From positions 1 through 64,000 of the forward strand of contig JAKSYS010000320.1 of assembly GCA_022925895.1 (NCBI GenBank): a stretch of 64,000 bases of DNA, given 5' to 3'. The DNA is from Fragilaria crotonensis. Lineage: Eukaryota; Bacillariophyta; Fragilariophyceae; Fragilariales; Fragilariaceae. The notes under the pieces were generated by a model. It did not search any database. It was not told the DNA's origin and saw only the letters and a list, made by a program, of their open reading frames with translations. Shown here piece by piece: positions 19,591 through 29,905 of the stretch. The stretch's first letter is position 1. Each line of letters opens with the position of its first letter. A program made the translations under genes and the position numbers.

Positions 19591-19945
19591 TCTGGACATT
19601 GGACATGTAGTTTTCTACTGCAAAATTTGTACCATGGAATCTGGAATTCAAAATACATTTTCCAGTATTTCTAGACAGATCGAACAAACTGGATATGGCA
19701 TTAACGGAGTACTTGTACATAAAATTGTTGTCCGTTCTACACAACGATTCGTACCACGTTATACAATATACATTTCTGGACACAGTGTAAAAAAGTTTTC
19801 ATGTAGATTTCTACTGAAAAATTTGTACCATGTACTTTTCTACCGCAAATGCTACGTCAGTACGTGGATTAAAAAATAAATATATACGATTACTTTTGAA
19901 AATACAGTACGACAATATCTGAGTTATCTTAGGTATATATAATAA
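19591..19945 (+). repeat. ~350-bp dispersed repeat, copy 1
   Basis: It runs from TCTGGACATT to AGGTATATATAATAA and is almost identical to 20073-20426. It contains TTTTCTACTGCAAAATTTG, which resembles the satellite words near 51 kb. Confidence 0.85.
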
Positions 19946-20028
19946 CCAGTCTGGGGGGCGGCCATTGGCCGCGGTTCTTGCACGACGGTAGAGGAGGTCT
20001 GGTAAGATCTATACAGAGTACGGAGTAC
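19945..20028. repeat. 84-bp GC-rich hairpin repeat, copy 2
   Basis: It matches 18334-18417 without gaps. The inverted repeat is GCGGCCATTGGCCGC: the arms are unchanged and the central loop differs by one base. It lies exactly between the two ~350-bp repeat copies, next to a short partial copy (20038-20070). Confidence 0.8.
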
Positions 20029-20072
20029 GATTAAGCATTGGAATCTGGAATTCAAAATACATTTTCCAGTAC

Positions 20073-20426
20073 TCTGGACATTGATCATGTAGTTTCTACT
20101 GCAAAATTTGTACCACGGAATCTGGAATTCAAAATACATTTTCCAGTATTTCTAGACAGATCGAACAAACTGGATATGGCATTAACGGAGTACTTGTACA
20201 TAAAATTATTGTCCGTTCTACACAACGATTCGTACCACGTTATACAATATACATTTCTGGACACAGTGTAAAAAAGTTTTCATGTAGATTTCTACTGAAA
20301 AATTTGTACCATGTACTTTTCTACCGCAAATGCTACGTCAGTACGTGGATTAAAAAATAAATATATACGATTACTTTTGAAAATACAGTACGACAATATC
20401 TGAGTTATCTTAGGTATATATAATAA
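20073..20426 (+). repeat. ~350-bp dispersed repeat, copy 2
   Basis: It is nearly identical to 19591-19945, with one single-base length difference near the left end. The close match implies a recent duplication. Confidence 0.85.
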
Positions 20427-20653
20427 TATTGACAGGAATTGGCAAGACATGCTAACAAACAGCAGCAGACAATGTTGCTACCGGTAGACCTCCTGCAATA
20501 CAGACGCAAACTGGACCTTCCATTCCAATGTGTGTCATCTACAACAGTACTCCGTCTTTTTATCAGTCGTACTTGAATGCAGTAACTCGTCGAGAAGCGA
20601 TGAATACCTGTAGCTAACGTTAAGATCAATTAAAGGATTCCCGAGGCACCTTC

Positions 20654-23600
20654 CTACAAGGTACCTGCAACCTTCCTTTGCTGGTACTCAGTCAAGCTTA
20701 TTCCCTTGCGCATACGTGCTCGCGAACGCTCCTTGAGCGAAACACCGAAGGAAGCCTCTGCTGACACTTCGGCATCTTCGTCAAGGTTGAATTGGTGGCT
20801 CTGCGCTGCCTTCTCCGCTTCTTTTGCTGCCTGGGCAGCCTTGATAGCGCTATCATTGTGGTGTCCGTTCTTGTCCACAGCAAAGTTTTCGACTTGCATT
20901 TCGGTACTTTTCGGGTCGTCGTCTTTCTTTTCTTCCTTTTGCCCGACCTCCCAAAGCATCTTTGGCTTCACCTTCCGTCTAGCATATGGGTTGAACTTGG
21001 GCTGACCGCCAGTCTTGACTTCTGCTTCTGCGCGGGCCTTCTGTTCCTTGAAGGCTTCGAAATCAGCCACTTCATTCAGCTCCTTATTGCGCTGATTCAC
21101 CTTGGCCCAGTTCAGATCATTTCGGCGCGAGGTCAACTTCTTCTTTCGCTTGTCGACGACATGCATGACCCTCTCTTGTTCTTCCAGTCGCGCTTCCAAT
21201 TCTCGTTTTGCTTGTTCAAGCTCTTTTCGAGCAGAATCTACAGCGCGCTCTAGCGCGTCCTCTTTGTCGGATCCCCCAAGCTCCAAGAGGTTTCGTTTAG
21301 CATCATCAAAACGATTCTGCGCCTCGGCAATTGCTATACGCGCTCCCTGCACTGCAAGTTCTGCACGAGTTTGCTCAAGACTCAAATTAGCCGTTGTCTT
21401 ACCCGACTTTTTGCGTTCCTGCAGATTACGCTCGATATCCTCCTTCGTGTATGTATAACTGCTCACCAGCTCATCTTGCTTTCGACGGAGTTTTGCAGCC
21501 TGACGCTTGGAAAGCACGTCTGAGCGAGTGCTCTTTGTCACGTTCACGAATTTGTTCACATCGTCTTGGGTGGGGCGCGAATCAGAAATAAGATACATGG
21601 GGAACTCCTTCTCGTGGCTTCCGAACTTGAGAACCAGCAACTTGTTTGTGCTTATCTGATGGCGGGCGTGTGTTAGGTCCTCGAGCAAACTGCGGTAAAG
21701 ATCGGACGCCGGCACTTACTGGCTTTTCGTTCGGGTTGGCAGGTGGAAAACTATAGCTTTTCTTGCCTTTCATCACTTTGCTGATCTGGCAAAGGCGATA
21801 GCACTTTTTCCCGTCGTGATCACCGATAAGCAATCTGACGAAACAAGAAACAATAGCTTGCTCGAAGAAAGGCTCCTTGCACCACCTCGCAAGTCGTCGT
21901 CTCGGCAGTGTAATCTTGAGGTAGTCCTCTAAATCTGCCTCAACTACTGGGCCTGATTCACGCGTCGATTTTCCTGTCATTGGATGATCGACCTCGTCGT
22001 CGTCATCCTCCTCATCCTCGTCGAGTCGCAGTGAACTCCTCGTTTGTGTCTGTCGTTTCTTCTGCCAAGGTAACGCCTTGGTTGTTTCTTCATACTCATC
22101 ATCGTCGTCGGAGTCGTCATCAGGAAAATCGATATCGTCGTCGTCGGCCTCCTTCTCCTTCTCAACTACACTCTTTCGTTGCTAAGAAGATGCATCTCGT
22201 CAGCCAGATACCCGATCAAAACGAACGAACATGAAAATCTCACTTACCCGAAGATCAGCAAGAGCGGCTGCCTTCTTGCTCTTCACCCCAGCAACATCAC
22301 GATTCCTACCACCAGCATCACGAGAAGAACCCAGAGCTGCAGCAATCTCTGCGTCCTTGCTAGTATCCACCTTGGGGGACTTGACCTTTCGAGCTTTCTT
22401 GTCTGATTTGGGTTTCGAAGGTTTCCCAGCGTTTCGAGCTTCTTTTTCCTTTCGTTTTGACTCACGAAGCGCACGCTTCATATCTGCTTCATTTTTCATT
22501 TTCTCAAAACGGTCAGCCAAAATCGCTTCTCGCTCGAGCTCAGGGAGGGAATCAAGATATTTCTGGTCGTCTTCATCCTTGACAAGCTTTTGTGGATCAT
22601 CTGTATCCAATTCCATCTCCTCATCGCTGCTCTCGTCCTCGTCGGACTCCTCCATGTCTTCTGGCTCCGACTCAGCTTTGCGCGACGTTTTGCCTCGAGT
22701 GGATGGTGGGCGACGCAATATTTTTTCACCTTTCCCAGCAGCTGCTTGCCGCTTCGGAGGAGGTGCAGGTTCATCGTCGTCGTCATCGAAGTCGTCGTCA
22801 TCTTCTTCCTCGTCGTCCTCTGCATCATCATCGTCATCGTTCTCGTCGTCTTCTTCTTCACTGTGAAATTGGTGAGAAATTGATGCAGGAAGTGGAGACG
22901 ACAAAACTGGTCAGTAGGACGTACCGTGCAGACCGTCTCAGCTGCTTTCCGTGACCCGTTGCCTTATTAGGCGCTTCATCTTCCTCGTCGTCATCATCGT
23001 CATCATCGTCTAGGACATTTGGTCTCAAAGATTTGCCACGAGCCGGCTGTATCCGCGCCAGGGTCTTCCCACCTCCACGGGAAACTGGTCGTATCGGCTG
23101 CTCGTCTGCATCATCGTCGTCGTCGTCGTCATCATCATCATCATCATTGGTAGGAGTTTTCACGAGTGTCTTGCCGCCAGATGACCTAATTACAGGGGTC
23201 ACAGGTTTCACATCTTCTTCTTCGTTGTCATCAACAACGGGACGAACCAACGATTTTCCTCCGCTTCTTTGGACGGGGGCCACTGGGGCCACTGGCGCTT
23301 CATCTTCATCGTCGTCGTCGTCATCATCGTCTTGCACTGGTGGACGCATAAGCGACTTCCCCCCACCCCTATCGACAGGACGGACTGCAACCACTTCCAC
23401 CTCATCGTCGTCATCATCGTCGTCATCGTCATCATCATCGTCTTGCGCAGGAGGGCGAATCAATGCCTTGCCGCCACCTCTCCTTGTCGGAGCCACAACT
23501 TGTACTTCGTCTTCTTCATCATCGTCGTCTTCGTCGTCTTCTTCATCATCGTCGTCGTCTACTGGTGGCCTGATAAGAGACTTCCCCCCACCTCGTGACA

Positions 23601-24112
23601 TCGGTCGCATGACAACAGGGGCCTCCTCTTCATCGTCATCATCATCGTCGTCATCTTCGAGGTCGTCTTCATCGTCTTCGAGCTCGTCGTCGTCGTCATC
23701 ATCATGTCCGCTGAGTCCAAGGGTGAGAAGCGTGAGGTAACTTCGCAATCTACGCTAGCATTGTAGTGTCACTTACGGCAATTTCAACTGCTTTCCTCCT
23801 CCAGCTACTCTGGGTCTAAACTGTTTTCCCACACCTCCCGCTCGAGGCTGGTAGGCTTCTTCCTCCTCCTCCTCCTCGTCATCATCTTCATCCTCTTCTT
23901 CCTGACGACGAAGCTGCTTCCCCATCATACGAAGTTGTTTTCCACCACCGCCACCAGTGTTTGAGTTTCGGTCGGATTGTTGGTAACCTTCATCGTCTGA
24001 AGAAGGATCATCGTCGGCAAATCGCCTCTTAATGTTTGGCTGGATTGCAAGATCGAGGTGAGTTTCATTCGAGGGGGCGCAACAATCCGACGCAACATCT
24101 TCTGCTCACCAT
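20654..24112 (-). CDS. RTF1: RTF1 (Paf1-complex-associated elongation factor)
   Basis: A multi-exon gene; the spliced product is about 1,040 residues. Exons: 24110-24112 (tentative, ATG only), 23777-24039, 22925-23710, 22248-22860, 21720-22181, 20654-21655. Introns are 64-70 bp with GT..AG ends, and all phases agree. RTF1 works with the Paf1 complex on RNA polymerase II, promoting H2B ubiquitylation and binding phosphorylated Spt5. Recognised parts: the helical [23 protein letters not shown] segment; the Plus3 domain ([48 protein letters not shown] across the last intron); and a coiled coil plus [12 protein letters not shown]-terminal region. The N-terminal 350 residues are unusual: about eight [10 protein letters not shown]-type boxes alternate with runs of 8-15 Asp/Glu. 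The first exon is the weakest part of the model. Confidence 0.85.
22975..23735 (-). repeat. GGGK-box / poly-acidic coding repeats in RTF1
   Basis: Repeated units of the form [11 protein letters not shown] followed by long GAT/GAC runs. The acidic tracts are CTC/ATC-type microsatellites on the plus strand, prone to length change. Similar boxes continue in the neighbouring exons ([27 protein letters not shown]). Confidence 0.85.
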
Positions 24113-24967
24113 TCCAATATCTTGCAATGCTCGATTTCGAGATTGCTTTCACCCTTTCCTCGGTGATTGAAAAGCAGATTCAACACTCTATTGTAAGCAC
24201 AGTCGTTGTACTTGCTGAACCGTTTGAGACCGTAGTTAGTGTCGTCCCGTACGATAGAGATGGTGGCAAGCTGCCAAGCACAGATCTTGGTAGTAGTGTG
24301 GCTGTGTCTATATTTTGGGCGTTGACAACTGTGATGCGGGAAGACACAGCAACAAGAGAGAAGGGCAGAGAGTTGGTCGACGACACGGAACGCCCGATGT
24401 GCAGACGGTAGAAATACATGTCATACATTTTCTCAGAGAACACTTAATGAACTACGGTAATCTGGACTACGACAGTACACGGTGGTTGGCGACAGTATCC
24501 AGTATCCAGAATCCAGTCTTGACTGCGGAAAATTACATCACTACGTTACACGAAGTACAAGTACAGTAACATCTTGAATTCTTGGCTCACCGCTCATTAC
24601 CCTCAGGGCTCACCGCTCATGGCTCATGGCACAGAGGGCCAGTTCACTATTCAGTACTCCCAACTCCCAAGGTTCACACCCTACCGGTAAAGTGTAGGGA
24701 ACTGGTACTCAGAGTATTAATACAACGGAGTGTCGTATCACTCCATCCTCGTGTCGCAACCGTCATCCAGAGGGTCAAGCCTATTGTGACATACGCGACT
24801 TGTATCGCAACCGTCAGCCAGAGGGTCAAGTCTATTGCGACATACGCGACTTGTACATCAGGAGGGATTCCAACTATCTGTTACAGCGCACGTGATTTAT
24901 CTTCTAGCATGTCGATTGTCATACCGGTAGAGTGGGTGCAACACCCACTTACAGACAACGAACTGGC
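24113..24967. other. intergenic, between RTF1 5' end and the hydratase 3' end
   Basis: It should hold the RTF1 promoter. Apart from a 51-bp tandem duplication and CACCGCTCAT phrases (24590-24640) nothing is recognisable. Confidence 0.5.
24755..24856 (+). repeat. 51-bp tandem duplication
   Basis: Two consecutive copies, each beginning CGCAACCGTCA and ending GCGACTTGTA, with a few substitutions between them. Confidence 0.85.
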
Positions 24968-25863
24968 CTACAGCTTGGACCTGGGTCTGTTGTCATCGGT
25001 GATGAATTCCTTCGCCTTAGAAAAAGTTGCGCCATCTCCGACGGCCTCTATGTAGTGAGCCAATCCCAAACCACGCTCGCGTTTCAAACCTTGCTCCAGC
25101 GTCATGCCTCCACCTTCTTCAATCGCTCTCTTATATCGCATCACCATATCCGATGCATTCTTGCCTATAAAATCCGCAATCTCCATTGCTCGCTGCAGCG
25201 GACATTCCCCTTCGTCGACCAGCTCATCCAGTAACCCCCACACGTGGGCTTGGGGAGCTTTTAGAGGTATGGCTCCCAGTGACAACAACTTGGCCCGACC
25301 TGGGCCGATGCGACGCTGCAACTTTTGGGATAGACCCCAGCAGGGTGCCAGGTTAAACTTGCAATGGGTGTCGCGAAAGGTGACCGACATGTCACCCACC
25401 AATACATCGCATGCCAAAGCCAATTCAAATCCACCCGTGATGACCTGCAAAGATACATACATGGGTTTAGAAAACATAACAATGGTATTTTTGATAAAAT
25501 CTAGACATACGAACTCACATATCCTCGTAGTGCACCGATCAGTGGAACTTGGAGGGAGCTCATCTGGTGAACTGGATTCACGCTTAAATGCACCGGCAAG
25601 TCACTCGACTGTATTAAAGGATTCGGAGGATTAGATAGATCCGCTCCGGCGCAAAATGATGACCCTTCGCCGGTTAGGATCACGGCGGCGAGATCAGTTT
25701 CATCGTGCAACGACGCAAAAATAGATGCCAAGGCGTCGCACACCTCGGAATTGAAACAGTTCAACCTATCAGGACGATTGATGGAGACAATAACGACCTC
25801 TTTGCCCGAACTCGGCAACACGTGACGTGTTTGCAGGACCACCGGCGCATTGTTGTCCTCCAT
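24968..25863 (-). CDS. peroxisomal enoyl-CoA hydratase/isomerase
   Basis: Two exons (25519-25863 and 24968-25444) with a 74-bp GT..AG intron give 273 residues. The crotonase fold is evident: INRPDRLNCFNSEV near the start, the oxyanion-hole box GEGSSFCAGADLS, and the second box after splicing, ALRGY/VITGGFELALACD, followed by an LAPCWGLSQ segment and an AKLLSLGA helix. Such enzymes hydrate or isomerise enoyl-CoA in fatty-acid beta-oxidation. The last three residues are SKL, a canonical PTS1 signal, so import into peroxisomes is very likely. The start ATG at 25863 lies a few residues before the conserved region, with no N-terminal presequence. Whether it is a hydratase or a delta3,delta2-enoyl-CoA isomerase cannot be decided: the second box has FELAL, close to the hydratase form. 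Confidence 0.9.
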
Positions 25864-26535
25864 CTTCGAATTGATTTCATGGAATGCGCACTACTGGACA
25901 GTTGTGCACAGGGATGAGTGATGAGGCTGTTTGCTTCTCCGCACTGTGAAAATATACGTGTACTGTAGTACCACTCGCGCGAGAAATACCAGGTACTGTG
26001 TTACGTCGTTGCTTACCATGTATATGTACCAAAACTGTAGAACTTGGTACTAGTACCTGGAAGGCCGGTAGCAATCGTATTCTCATATTTACTCGATAGT
26101 GTATGGACCTCGGTACAAGTAGAACTACTGCTACCGGTATGTAGTCGTATCTCTATCAACAGTACCCGACTCTCGTGATTTTAACGGTGGCTCGTCCACA
26201 GGCCGGATCATCTTAATGCAGCACCCGCTGCACGAGCATCACCATGATGGACTATATCACTATATTAACAACACCGGGGTGTCGGCATAGCCTCAAATTG
26301 TCTACTCAGGATGTTCCGACCTATACGGTTGATTATTCTTCCCTGACCGTAGGATAGGATTCCGTTGGTAGCATTCATGCAGAATGGCAGGAGTAAGCGT
26401 ACATAGCAGAACACTCTTTGGCGATGATTCGTAATGTGCATTCATCCCTGGCAATGTGGATTCGCCCCTTAGCCTTCTACCGGTAGCTAGGAGCCTTGTG
26501 AAACTTGATTTTGGACAGGGACAGCCGTGAGTTTT
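25864..26535. other. intergenic
   Basis: GTAC/CCGG words are frequent (for example 26040-26060 and 26125-26140). No open frame with coding character was found. Confidence 0.55.
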
Positions 26536-26842
26536 TCATTCGGGGGGATTGTCACTTGACTCTGAGTCTGAATCTTCATCATCACCAGATTCTTCATCAG
26601 ACTCGCCGTCAGAATCTTCGTCCTTATCAGAGTTATCATCATCGTCCGAGTCTTTATCGCATCCATCTCCAGTACCATCGTCACAATACTCGCGAGACAA
26701 AATAGCATCGGCGCTCTGCGGCGAGAGAATGGCCAATCCTGATATTGGCAACGTTTGAAGGAACGACCTCCGTTCTTTGAACCCCCCAAGCGATGACTCG
26801 AGTGATTTCCAAGAAAAACACGAACACAGTCGCCTTTCCCAT
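26536..26842 (-). CDS. putative thylakoid-lumen protein, short paralogue
   Basis: About 100 residues, clearly related to the 27559-28124 gene. It starts MGKATVFVFFLEITRVIAWG (signal peptide), then a twin-arginine-type second signal, ERRSFLQTLPISGLAILSP, ending QSADA, then a mature start ILSREYCDDGTGDGCDKD. Where the neighbour continues with a conserved domain, this copy runs into about 35 Asp/Ser/Glu residues and stops (NPPE). The first and second signals lie in different frames, joined at a run of six G (about 26.78 kb); removing one G would give a peptide matching the neighbour. So this is either a homopolymer error or an inactivating mutation. The second exon of the neighbour has no counterpart here. 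It is a truncated tandem duplicate or a diverged acidic lumenal protein. Confidence 0.6.
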
Positions 26843-27558
26843 GGTTGTCGACATCAATACTATTCGGCTTCGGGTTGCTCCTTGGGATCGCGTGTCTGCA
26901 ACTTTCGTACAGTACAGGAGTACGTACTGGTACCCGTGGTACTGTAACACATCACTCGACAAGATATGCAGTCGTGCGTCCGTGCAGTCTCAATTCTCAC
27001 ATACACGTATCGTATGATCGAGAGATGTCGCTTCAACTGTTGTACAGTATAACATCTACTAGTACTCCAGTACACAGTGCACGACGCCTCCGTGTCACTT
27101 GGCGCTTTGCAAAGGAAGAAAGCACCTGAAGTCATCTCATCGCAGATCACGTCTCACTGGTCACTGGGCTGCGAAGTACATCATGCATTAATAATGACTC
27201 TCCAGACAGTGTTGTTACAATTACCCGGCGTATCCAAGTGAGGATCAGGTCTTCAGCAGTCAGCGGATGTCAATTCATTCCTCCCAGGTTTGTCACTGAG
27301 GACGAGGGATGTGCCCTCAAATTCTTCGTTGGAGTTGTCTCTCTCTCAGTGGTGGGTAGACTACGAGATATCACGATACGGCGGTGGCGGCTTTACGAAC
27401 ATACTGAGTACTCGAATATAGTACCATAGACCATATTGACCAACTACCAGCAATTCATATAAAAGGGATATCTCAACCTGGATATTTCCAGGTACGGGAC
27501 GAGGCTGCTCTCTGTGTAGACCTTACGCTGTGAGCTATTGTGAACGGCTCGTATGAAC
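26843..27558. other. intergenic between the two lumen-protein paralogues
   Basis: GTAC words are dense at 26920-27080 (TACTGGTACCCGTGGTACTG). Nothing coding is supported. Confidence 0.55.
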
Positions 27559-28124
27559 CTACTCCACCAGCATCCTGATAGGCTTTTGGGTATAGTCCAA
27601 TGTCTGACCTTTGAACGCGGTAGGGGTCACCATTTTGATCTTACCGGCTTTTCTGAGCGGAGCCAGCTCTTCTTCCGACAAAATGATGAACGTCCCATCT
27701 TCTTTCATTACCATAAACTTTCCATAAGAGCCAAAAAAGTCAGGATAGTTCTTGACCTGATATGCTCTTGTTGCTTCCTGGCGGAGGACGAGCGACCTAA
27801 GGTGAGTGAGGTTGAGTCAACAGAACACGCTACCTGCAGATGCCTCCTTTCATGAGACTTACTTTCAAATTGACTTCTCGGTTGGAAGCACTTTTTTTCT
27901 TGAAGAGATTTGATGTACTCATTGCCTTCGGAACGATCTTCACATCCATCCCCGACGCCGGCTGCACAATACTTGCTCGAAAGAATGGCATTGGCACTCA
28001 TTGGCGAGAGAATGGCGAAGCCTGAAAATGGCACTGACTGGAGGAACGACTTCCGATCTTGCAACCCCCAACCAAAGACAGTAGTCGTTGCCAAGAGGAT
28101 CACGAATGCAGTAGCCTTCCACAT
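27559..28124 (-). CDS. putative thylakoid-lumen protein, full-length paralogue
   Basis: Exon 1 (27863-28124) encodes a signal peptide (MWKATAFVILLATTTVFGWG) and a second hydrophobic signal after an Arg-Lys pair (DRKSFLQSVPFSGFAILSP, ending ANA). This is the pattern for import into a complex plastid and then the thylakoid lumen. The mature part starts ILSSKYCAAGVGDGCEDR and runs to GNEYIKSLQEK. Intron 27797-27862 (66 bp) leads to exon 2 (27559-27796), which reads TRAYQVKNYPDFFGSYGKFM, then GTFIILSEEELAPLRKAGKI and ends QKPIRMLVE. The frame slips once at an A-run near 27.885 kb, and phase across the intron is not fully reconciled, so exon 1's end is uncertain. The family looks like a conserved plastid protein of diatoms, but I cannot name its function. 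Confidence 0.65.
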
Positions 28125-29905
28125 GGTCGTTGAAACGAGAGCTCGCCGATTTCAGGTCAATATTTCGGATGCAATTTGTACCCCCAGGTAATTGCCGTGT
28201 TGTCGTGTTGACCTGTGACCGACCGATCGCATGAGGCGCCGCCTATCGCGATTTTCGAGCAGACCTGACGATGGTCTGTCCGCCTCCCCCGTACACATGG
28301 TGAGACGCCCCGAGGCTGGCAAATAACGTTGCAAATTTGTAATAGAAGCAGGATGAACGGTTTGGCCAAGATTTTTCGGAAAATTCCTATCCATCCCCTC
28401 GTTTATTTTAGATTATGAATACGCCAGCATTCGATAGATCTCGATTAGCCCTTTCCAAATCTGTTTCATATTTAAAAATCTGATACGTAGATTCCACAGA
28501 ATTTCAATTCCCGCAAATCCTCCCATTTAAGCCCAAATTGGCTAAGCTGAATCAATTGTACCGCGACGATTTTACTAGTAAAAACAGGGTACTGTATACT
28601 GTGCTGCAATCACATCAACTTATGCACTAATGTTCGTATATTATTGCATTTTTGGATAGAACAGGTCCTCCTCTCTAACAAAGCAATGGATAAATTGTTC
28701 AAGAAGATCAAACTTGTGGAGAAATAAGCAATCTCAAAGACGACAACCTGAGACCATGACTACCGTAACCACTAGTAGTAGCAGTACGTAGGAGCAGTCT
28801 CTATCATAGTTGGAACTACTAGTAGTACTACTGTCTACACCGTACTCGTACGCAGTACTTGGGTTGTTGTACCTTGTACTCCGTACTGCGCTGACAGTTG
28901 ACACGCAACACCCAAGCACCCAAGCCTTCAATTTTATTGCAGAAATGAATAGAGGGCGCTTAGAGCTATTCGAAGCCAACTTTGTATTTATTGTAAAATC
29001 AAAATTGAACAAGTAATTAAATAATTACGTTCTACAGGGGTTTCTACGGGGTATGTACCGGAGGAAGCATGACAAAACTGTCAGCTGTCAAATTGATTCA
29101 TCCTGCTTCTACCCTGCATAAAGTACGAGTACAAGTACTGCGTGGTGCGTAGTACTGGGTACGACGTAATTTTGATTCACAAATTAACGATTTACACCAA
29201 TCCAGAGAGGCGACTCATTACTTCGCAAATCTATTGCAGGATAAGCAAATGCCATCTCTGAAGTGCCATATGGATCAACTCGTGCTGTTGAGACCAACAA
29301 TAGAACACTCTTAAGCTGGCTGCCTCCAGGCTTTCTGTGGCCAGCAGCACCAGCACCCATGATCCCTTTGCAATCAAAACATGTATCCCTTGGGATCCAG
29401 TCCCTCTTGGCAAGGTACTAGTACCTCCTCGTCAAATGAATTGATTTCCTTAAAGCAATGAAGGCATTCATTCCTTGATACTATGAAACTTGTCCTTTTT
29501 GACTCCGTCAAACAAGGTGTGTAACATTTCTTAACATACACAGAGACAACGTTTAGGGTGAAGCTCTATCTAGATGGAAGAATATCACTTTGAATTGTAA
29601 GCCTCACACCAGCACAGCTACATGATCGTATCAGCATTACTCGTTCTAGCAGCATCACAGCCAGTCACAGAGCCACCTTTTCCTTTATTCTTTATACGTG
29701 GAAAAGGAGATGTTGCAGGGCTTTGAAGCTAGTTTGGTCTCTTGGCTTGTAACCAGAGTATCATTCTAAGGGACAGAATTTGCTCGTTCATCACCAGCAA
29801 CATTTGCCATGTGTTTTTTAGTTGTTGATGCCTCTCTTTGTTCATTGTGCTTGCAGTACCCAATTGTTGCTTAATGTGCTCATCGAATTCACCCTGTCCA
29901 CTGCA
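28125..29905. other. long intergenic gap
   Basis: No gene is supported on either strand. 28380-28740 is AT-rich. GTAC words occur at 28805-28870 and 29120-29165. The stretch just before 29906 may be 5' UTR of the lipase gene. Confidence 0.5.

Larger units (their letters stand above)
18011..20653. other. repeat-rich intergenic block
   Basis: No coding sequence is supported. The block contains a 186-bp tandem unit, a duplicated segment of about 350 bp, two copies of an 84-bp GC-rich hairpin element, and several copies of a phrase around GTGCACTGATCCCCAACAT (18846, 19316, 19460). GTAC words are dense. Confidence 0.7.

Noticed and set aside
22231-23740. Plus-strand poly-Ser frames across the RTF1 exons
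   Set aside because: These are the antisense of GAY/GAR acidic runs; the minus strand has consistent splice phases and the RTF1 domains.
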